A stretch of 64,000 nucleotides of DNA from positions 62,001 to 126,000 of the forward strand of contig NZ_VEXQ01000010.1 in NCBI RefSeq assembly GCF_006376615.1, read 5' to 3'. Positions 60,318 to 64,000 of this stretch are shown in pieces. How positions within the stretch are numbered: position 1 is the first letter of the stretch; the number at the start of each line of letters is the position of its first letter. A program made the translations under genes and the position numbers. The notes under the pieces were generated by a model. That model ran no database searches. It saw nothing but the letters and a program-made list of their open reading frames with translations, and was not told the origin of the DNA. The DNA is from Buttiauxella sp. B2 (GTDB lineage: Bacteria > Pseudomonadota > Gammaproteobacteria > Enterobacterales > Enterobacteriaceae).

Positions 60318-60333
60318 TATGAGAAATCTCATA
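60318..60333. promoter_or_regulatory. Palindrome 2 upstream of yeiL
   Basis: TATGAGA-AA-TCTCATA, perfect 7 bp arms, 13 bp before the yeiL start. The size suits a CRP/FNR-type dimer, hence possible autoregulation by YeiL. Confidence 0.45.
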
Positions 60334-60346
60334 CCGGAAAACTATT

Positions 60347-61045
60347 GTGAAAGAAATCCAAAATGACGATCTCAGACAGCAACTGATTAGCAATTCTGGT
60401 TATAAAGAATGCTTCTCTGTTGATGTTATACGCGATACCCGGTTGCTACATATCGCAGCCGGAGACTACATTGTGCGGGAGGGAAATCAACCAGGATACC
60501 TGTTCTATCTGGTTCGTGGGCGAGCCAAGCTCTATGCCACGTTACCCAATGGACGAGTCTCACTGATTGATTTTTTTGGTGCACCCTGCTTTATCGGTGA
60601 AATTGAATTAGTCGATACCGATCATGAACCGCGCGCTGTCCAGGCTATTGAAGAGTGCTGGTGCCTGGCGCTGCCCATGAAGCAATATCGGCCCCAGTTA
60701 TTAAACGATGCCAAATTCCTGCGCAAACTTTGTGTAGCGTTAAGCCATAAGAATTACCGAAATATTGTCTCACTCACCCAAAACCAATCATTCCCGCTGA
60801 TTAACCGCCTGGCGGCTTTTATTTTACTGACGCAGCATAGTGATCTGTATAGCGAAAAACACACACAGGCTGCGGAATATATGGGTGTCAGCTATCGTCA
60901 CCTGCTATTTGTGATAGCACAATTTACTCGAGATGGTCTGCTGTTAAAACAAAAAATGGGTTATGGAATTAAAGATAAGAAGAGATTAATGGCGCTGGCA
61001 CTTGAGATGGATCCTGAGAATAATTTTACTGACTTATTACATTAA
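60347..61045 (+). CDS. yeiL: CRP/FNR-family regulator YeiL
   Basis: Transcription regulator of 232 residues with an N-terminal cyclic-nucleotide-binding-type beta-roll and a C-terminal helix-turn-helix ([19 protein letters not shown]). E. coli YeiL (219) supports post-exponential survival under nitrogen starvation and may hold an iron-sulfur cluster. Conserved stretches are [18 protein letters not shown] and [14 protein letters not shown]. The start used is a GTG; the first 13 residues exceed the E. coli start, and an internal start is possible. It is divergent from rihB. Confidence 0.9.
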   Translation: MKEIQNDDLRQQLISNSGYKECFSVDVIRDTRLLHIAAGDYIVREGNQPGYLFYLVRGRAKLYATLPNGRVSLIDFFGAPCFIGEIELVDTDHEPRAVQAIEECWCLALPMKQYRPQLLNDAKFLRKLCVALSHKNYRNIVSLTQNQSFPLINRLAAFILLTQHSDLYSEKHTQAAEYMGVSYRHLLFVIAQFTRDGLLLKQKMGYGIKDKKRLMALALEMDPENNFTDLLH

Positions 61046-61090
61046 CTAAATATCTTAAATAACTCGAGCTGCAAGGATGATGGGTATAAA

Positions 61091-61112
61091 AGGGCAGAGA
61101 AATCTCTGCCCT
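61091..61112. terminator. Terminator between yeiL and fruA
   Basis: Inverted repeat AGGGCAGAGA/TCTCTGCCCT with a 2-base centre, between the convergent stops. It probably ends the fruBKA operon and yeiL. Confidence 0.7.
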
Positions 61113-61128
61113 GAATATATGCGTTAAC

Positions 61129-62820
61129 TTAAGCCGTTTTTACTGCAACTTCCACTTCCGGACGCTTGAGGAAGGCATAAGACAAACCTGCCAACAACGT
61201 CCCAACAACTATCGCAATCAGATAACCCAGAACCGGTGTAATTGCACCAGGGATTAACAACACGAACAAGCCGCCATGTGGAGCCATTAGCTTGGCACCA
61301 ACAGCCATGGAGATTGCGCCAGTCACCGCCCCACCAATAATACAGCTAGGCAGAACACGCATTGGGTCACGAGCAGCAAACGGGATGGCCCCTTCGGTGA
61401 TAAAGCACAGGCCCAGAACTAAAGCTGCTTTGCCGCCTTCTTGCTGTGCTTTGTCGAACTTACGACGCGCGACAATTGTCGCCAGTCCCATTGCCAGCGG
61501 TGGTACCATACCTGCAGCCATAATGGCGGCCATTGGTGCGTAAGTTTGGGTGCTGAGTAAGCCGACACCAAATGCGTAAGCCGCTTTGTTCACCGGCCCT
61601 CCCATGTCAGTACACATCATGCCACCGAGAATTGCGCCCAACAGTACCGCGTTCGCCGTGCCCATGGTTTGCAGCCAGTGAGTCAAACCTTCGAGGATTT
61701 TAGCAACCGGCGTACCGATCAGGTAAATCATCGCCAGACCCACAACCAGGCTTGAGAACAGTGGAATGATAAGGATCGGTTTCAGCGCTTCCATACTTGA
61801 TGGCAGTTTCAGCCTGGTACTGATCATCTTCGCAATATAGCCTGCGAGGAAACCCGCAATAATACCGCCGATAAAACCAGACCCGGTGCTAACCGCTAAC
61901 ATACCGCCAATAAGACCCGGCGTCAGACCTGGGCGGTCAGCAATTGAGAACGCGATGTAACCGGCAAGAACCGGAACCATCAGAGCAAAAGCTGAGCCCC
62001 CACCGATTTGCATCAACGCCGCAGCCAGTGTGCCCGGCTCTTTAAACGCTTCAATACCAAAAGCGAACGAAAGCGCGATACACAGGCCACCTGCAACAAC
62101 CATCGGCAGCATATATGAAACGCCGGTTAACAGATGGCGATAGGCACCCGCTGCCTCTTTTTTGCCTTCTTTAGCGTTAACAGCGCTTTGCCCTGTTGCT
62201 TCAAAAGGTGTCGCTTCAACAACCGCTTTATCCAGCTCTTGCGCAGTTTTCTTCAGCGCCAGACCCGTTGAGGTACGATACATCGGTTTGCCAGCAAACT
62301 TCGCCAGGTCCACTTCGATATCAGCCGCAACAATCACCAAATCCGCTTCCGCGACTTCTTCTGGTGTGATGGCATTGCCCGCACCCACTGAACCACGTGT
62401 TTCAACTTTTACCCACCAGCCGCGTTTTTTAGCTTCGGTTTCAATGGCTTCCGCCGCCATAAACGTATGCGCGACGCCAGTCGGGCAAGCCGTTATGGCG
62501 ACAACACGCTTTGGCCCTTTTGCCACGGCGACTGGGGCAGTACTGACCGGAGCGGTATAAGGCTTCGCTTTATCTTTCGCTTCACCTAAAAAAAGCTCCG
62601 GGTGCTGAACGGCACGGTCGATATCACCCAGAAATACTTTCTTGCCATTAAGCGAGCTATCAGCAGGAATGGCGCTACCCACTACGATAGCCATTTCGGC
62701 ATCATTCGGGTTGTCGATAATCTGCAAGCGCGCTTTTAGAGCGGCAGAACCCAGCAGCGTTTTCGCAAGGTATGCGCGAGCTTGCCCGAGGCCAGGTTCG
62801 ATAATCAGCAGCGTTTTCAT
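61129..62820 (-). CDS. fruA: PTS fructose-specific EIIB'BC FruA
   Basis: Fructose phosphotransferase permease of 563 residues (the E. coli length). An N-terminal EIIB' domain without the active Cys (about 1-100) is followed by the EIIB domain with the phosphorylated Cys in AITACPTGVAHTFMAAEAIE (near residue 112), and an EIIC membrane domain from about residue 225. It imports fructose as fructose-1-phosphate. It is the third gene of fruBKA, 15 bp after fruK. Confidence 0.97.
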   Translation of the reverse strand: MKTLLIIEPGLGQARAYLAKTLLGSAALKARLQIIDNPNDAEMAIVVGSAIPADSSLNGKKVFLGDIDRAVQHPELFLGEAKDKAKPYTAPVSTAPVAVAKGPKRVVAITACPTGVAHTFMAAEAIETEAKKRGWWVKVETRGSVGAGNAITPEEVAEADLVIVAADIEVDLAKFAGKPMYRTSTGLALKKTAQELDKAVVEATPFEATGQSAVNAKEGKKEAAGAYRHLLTGVSYMLPMVVAGGLCIALSFAFGIEAFKEPGTLAAALMQIGGGSAFALMVPVLAGYIAFSIADRPGLTPGLIGGMLAVSTGSGFIGGIIAGFLAGYIAKMISTRLKLPSSMEALKPILIIPLFSSLVVGLAMIYLIGTPVAKILEGLTHWLQTMGTANAVLLGAILGGMMCTDMGGPVNKAAYAFGVGLLSTQTYAPMAAIMAAGMVPPLAMGLATIVARRKFDKAQQEGGKAALVLGLCFITEGAIPFAARDPMRVLPSCIIGGAVTGAISMAVGAKLMAPHGGLFVLLIPGAITPVLGYLIAIVVGTLLAGLSYAFLKRPEVEVAVKTA

Positions 62821-62835
62821 TGTTCCTCTCCTGAA

Positions 62836-63774
62836 TCAGTTAAACGGTTGCAGATCAACACGAGCCATCATGGCTGCCAGTTGAGTGCGATCGGTGATAC
62901 CGACATTGCTCTGGCTTACCGCCAGCGCCGCAACTGCGGTTGCAAGACGTAAGGTATGTTCGCTGGATTCACGCATTAACAGGCCATAAATAAGCCCGCC
63001 GACCATAGAATCCCCTGCCCCAACGGTACTGACGACTTCGCAAAACGGAGGTTTCGCAATCCATTCACCAGAAGCGTTAACCCAAAGCGCACCTTCAGCA
63101 CCCAGCGAAATCACCACATGCGCAATTCCCTGTTCACGCAGTGCGTGAGCGGCTTCAATTATATCTTTCATTTCTGGAAGCTTGCGACCCGCCCAGATTT
63201 CCAGCTCGCGGCGGTTTGGTTTTACTAACCATGGAGCGGCTTTCAGCCCGGCGACTAACGCTTCGCGGCTGCTGTCGAAAATGATGCATGGGCATTGGCT
63301 ACGCAGACGCGTCATCCAGTCGGTGAAGGCTTCAGGGGAAACGCCTGAAGGCAAACTGCCGCTTACGCAGACCATGTCAAACTGGCCGAGCCAGCTCAAG
63401 GAATCAGCGACAAATCGTTCCCAGTCAGATGGGGTTACTTCAAAACCAGAAAAGTTGAAGTCGGTAACTTCACCATCTTTTTCAGTCAGCTTAACGTTGA
63501 TGCGGGTACGTCCCTGCACCACCTGGAAGCGGTTGGCAATACCCAGTTCGCTGAACAATTGCTGAAAACCGTCCTGATTGTCTTTACCCAGGAAGCCGCC
63601 AACGGTGACATCGATACCAAGATCTTTGAGCACCTTGGCAACATTGATCCCTTTCCCAGCTGCGTGCAGGCCGGTAGTACGAACCAGGTTAACTTCACCT
63701 CGTTCAACTTCCGGGGTGTAACCGACGAGATCATAAGCCGGATTTAGTGTGATTGTTGCAACGCGACGACTCAT
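62836..63774 (-). CDS. fruK: 1-phosphofructokinase FruK
   Basis: Cytoplasmic PfkB-family kinase of 312 residues (the E. coli length) that turns fructose-1-phosphate into fructose-1,6-bisphosphate. The N-terminal motif [19 protein letters not shown] and the catalytic [14 protein letters not shown] are present. Its ATG overlaps the fruB stop by 4 bp (ATGA), showing translational coupling. It lies between fruB and fruA. Confidence 0.97.
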   Translation of the reverse strand: MSRRVATITLNPAYDLVGYTPEVERGEVNLVRTTGLHAAGKGINVAKVLKDLGIDVTVGGFLGKDNQDGFQQLFSELGIANRFQVVQGRTRINVKLTEKDGEVTDFNFSGFEVTPSDWERFVADSLSWLGQFDMVCVSGSLPSGVSPEAFTDWMTRLRSQCPCIIFDSSREALVAGLKAAPWLVKPNRRELEIWAGRKLPEMKDIIEAAHALREQGIAHVVISLGAEGALWVNASGEWIAKPPFCEVVSTVGAGDSMVGGLIYGLLMRESSEHTLRLATAVAALAVSQSNVGITDRTQLAAMMARVDLQPFN

Positions 63775-64000
63775 GCTGCCCCCTCGCCCAGACCGGCTGC
63801 TACCGCTTCACCAATGGCATTCAGCGCCTGTTCAGCATCTTCACCCACCGCTGTGAAACGCAGGTGATGGCCTTTCTTCACGCCCAGAGCGACGACTTTC
63901 ATCAGGCTGCGGCCATTGGCTGGTTTGCCAGTACCATCTAGGTTTGTCACGGTAATCTCACTATTAAATTGTTTTATGGTGTTCACCAGCACAGTACCTG
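63771..64000 (-). CDS. fruB: PTS fructose EIIA/HPr protein FruB, C-terminal part only
   Basis: The gene is cut by the right edge; 76 codons of its 3' end are visible. They encode the end of the HPr-like (FPr) domain: ...[21 protein letters not shown] followed by [20 protein letters not shown], and the ending GLGEGAA. The frame stays open to the window end, so the EIIA and middle domains lie outside. An internal GTG (63992) is not the true start. The protein brings phosphate from enzyme I to FruA. The stop overlaps the fruK start. Confidence 0.93.
   Translation of the reverse strand, partial: GTVLVNTIKQFNSEITVTNLDGTGKPANGRSLMKVVALGVKKGHHLRFTAVGEDAEQALNAIGEAVAAGLGEGAA

Overview
The window is chromosomal DNA of a gammaproteobacterium of the family Enterobacteriaceae. 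About 45 of its 54 genes are recognisable, near full length, as orthologues of Escherichia coli K-12 genes, with the same neighbours over long stretches. The genus cannot be fixed from the sequence alone. No rRNA, tRNA, CRISPR array, prophage or intact insertion sequence was seen. Coding density is high and most convergent gene ends carry a hairpin terminator.

Layout. Positions 1-3804 hold the 5' end of btsS, then mrp and metG. Positions 3867-30245 hold a block that in E. coli K-12 lies near 0.85-0.88 Mb (ldtB to mdfA). Here it sits inverted between metG and yohJ, which in K-12 belong to the 2.2 Mb region. This block carries a drug exporter (mdfA), undecaprenyl-diphosphatase (ybjG), deoR, dacC, a glutathione transferase, yliI, bssR, rimO, the glutathione importer gsiABCD with the isoaspartyl peptidase iaaA, molybdopterin genes moeA/moeB, the ABC-F gene ybiT and the L,D-transpeptidase ldtB. 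Two lineage-specific insertions sit inside it: a lipoprotein plus serine-hydrolase pair (10817-12346), and a LacI-type regulator with an ExuT-like transporter and a GH31 glycosidase (22374-27424).

Positions 30448-64000 follow the K-12 order yohJK-cdd-sanA ... mglBAC-galS-yeiB-folE-yeiG-cirA-lysP-yeiE-yeiH-nfo-nupX-rihB-yeiL-fruBKA. Three insertions interrupt it: an AT-rich sulfur-ester island (33463-40317), a YbfB/YjiJ-type MFS transporter (47477-48646) and an SDR/thioester-reductase-like gene (53528-54637).

The sulfur-ester island is the most interesting part. One minus-strand operon runs from a Tsx-like outer-membrane channel to a periplasmic Cys-type sulfatase, its radical-SAM maturase (anSME), and last a protein with two zinc ribbons, an HTH-like segment and an RNase-H/transposase-like middle that looks like a domesticated IS1-type transposase. 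Pointing away from it is an arylsulfate sulfotransferase (AssT family) that keeps the active-site His/Asn/Arg set but lacks a signal peptide and the family's disulfide loop. A perfect CRP half-site pair lies in the shared promoter region. The set suggests uptake, hydrolysis and sulfuryl transfer of sulfate esters under carbon control; the substrate is unknown.

Other functional groupings are galactose uptake (mglBAC with galS, with CRP and GalS operator matches), nucleoside salvage (cdd, deoR, nupX, rihB, yeiL), fructose PTS (fruBKA), iron-siderophore uptake (cirA) and lysine uptake (lysP).
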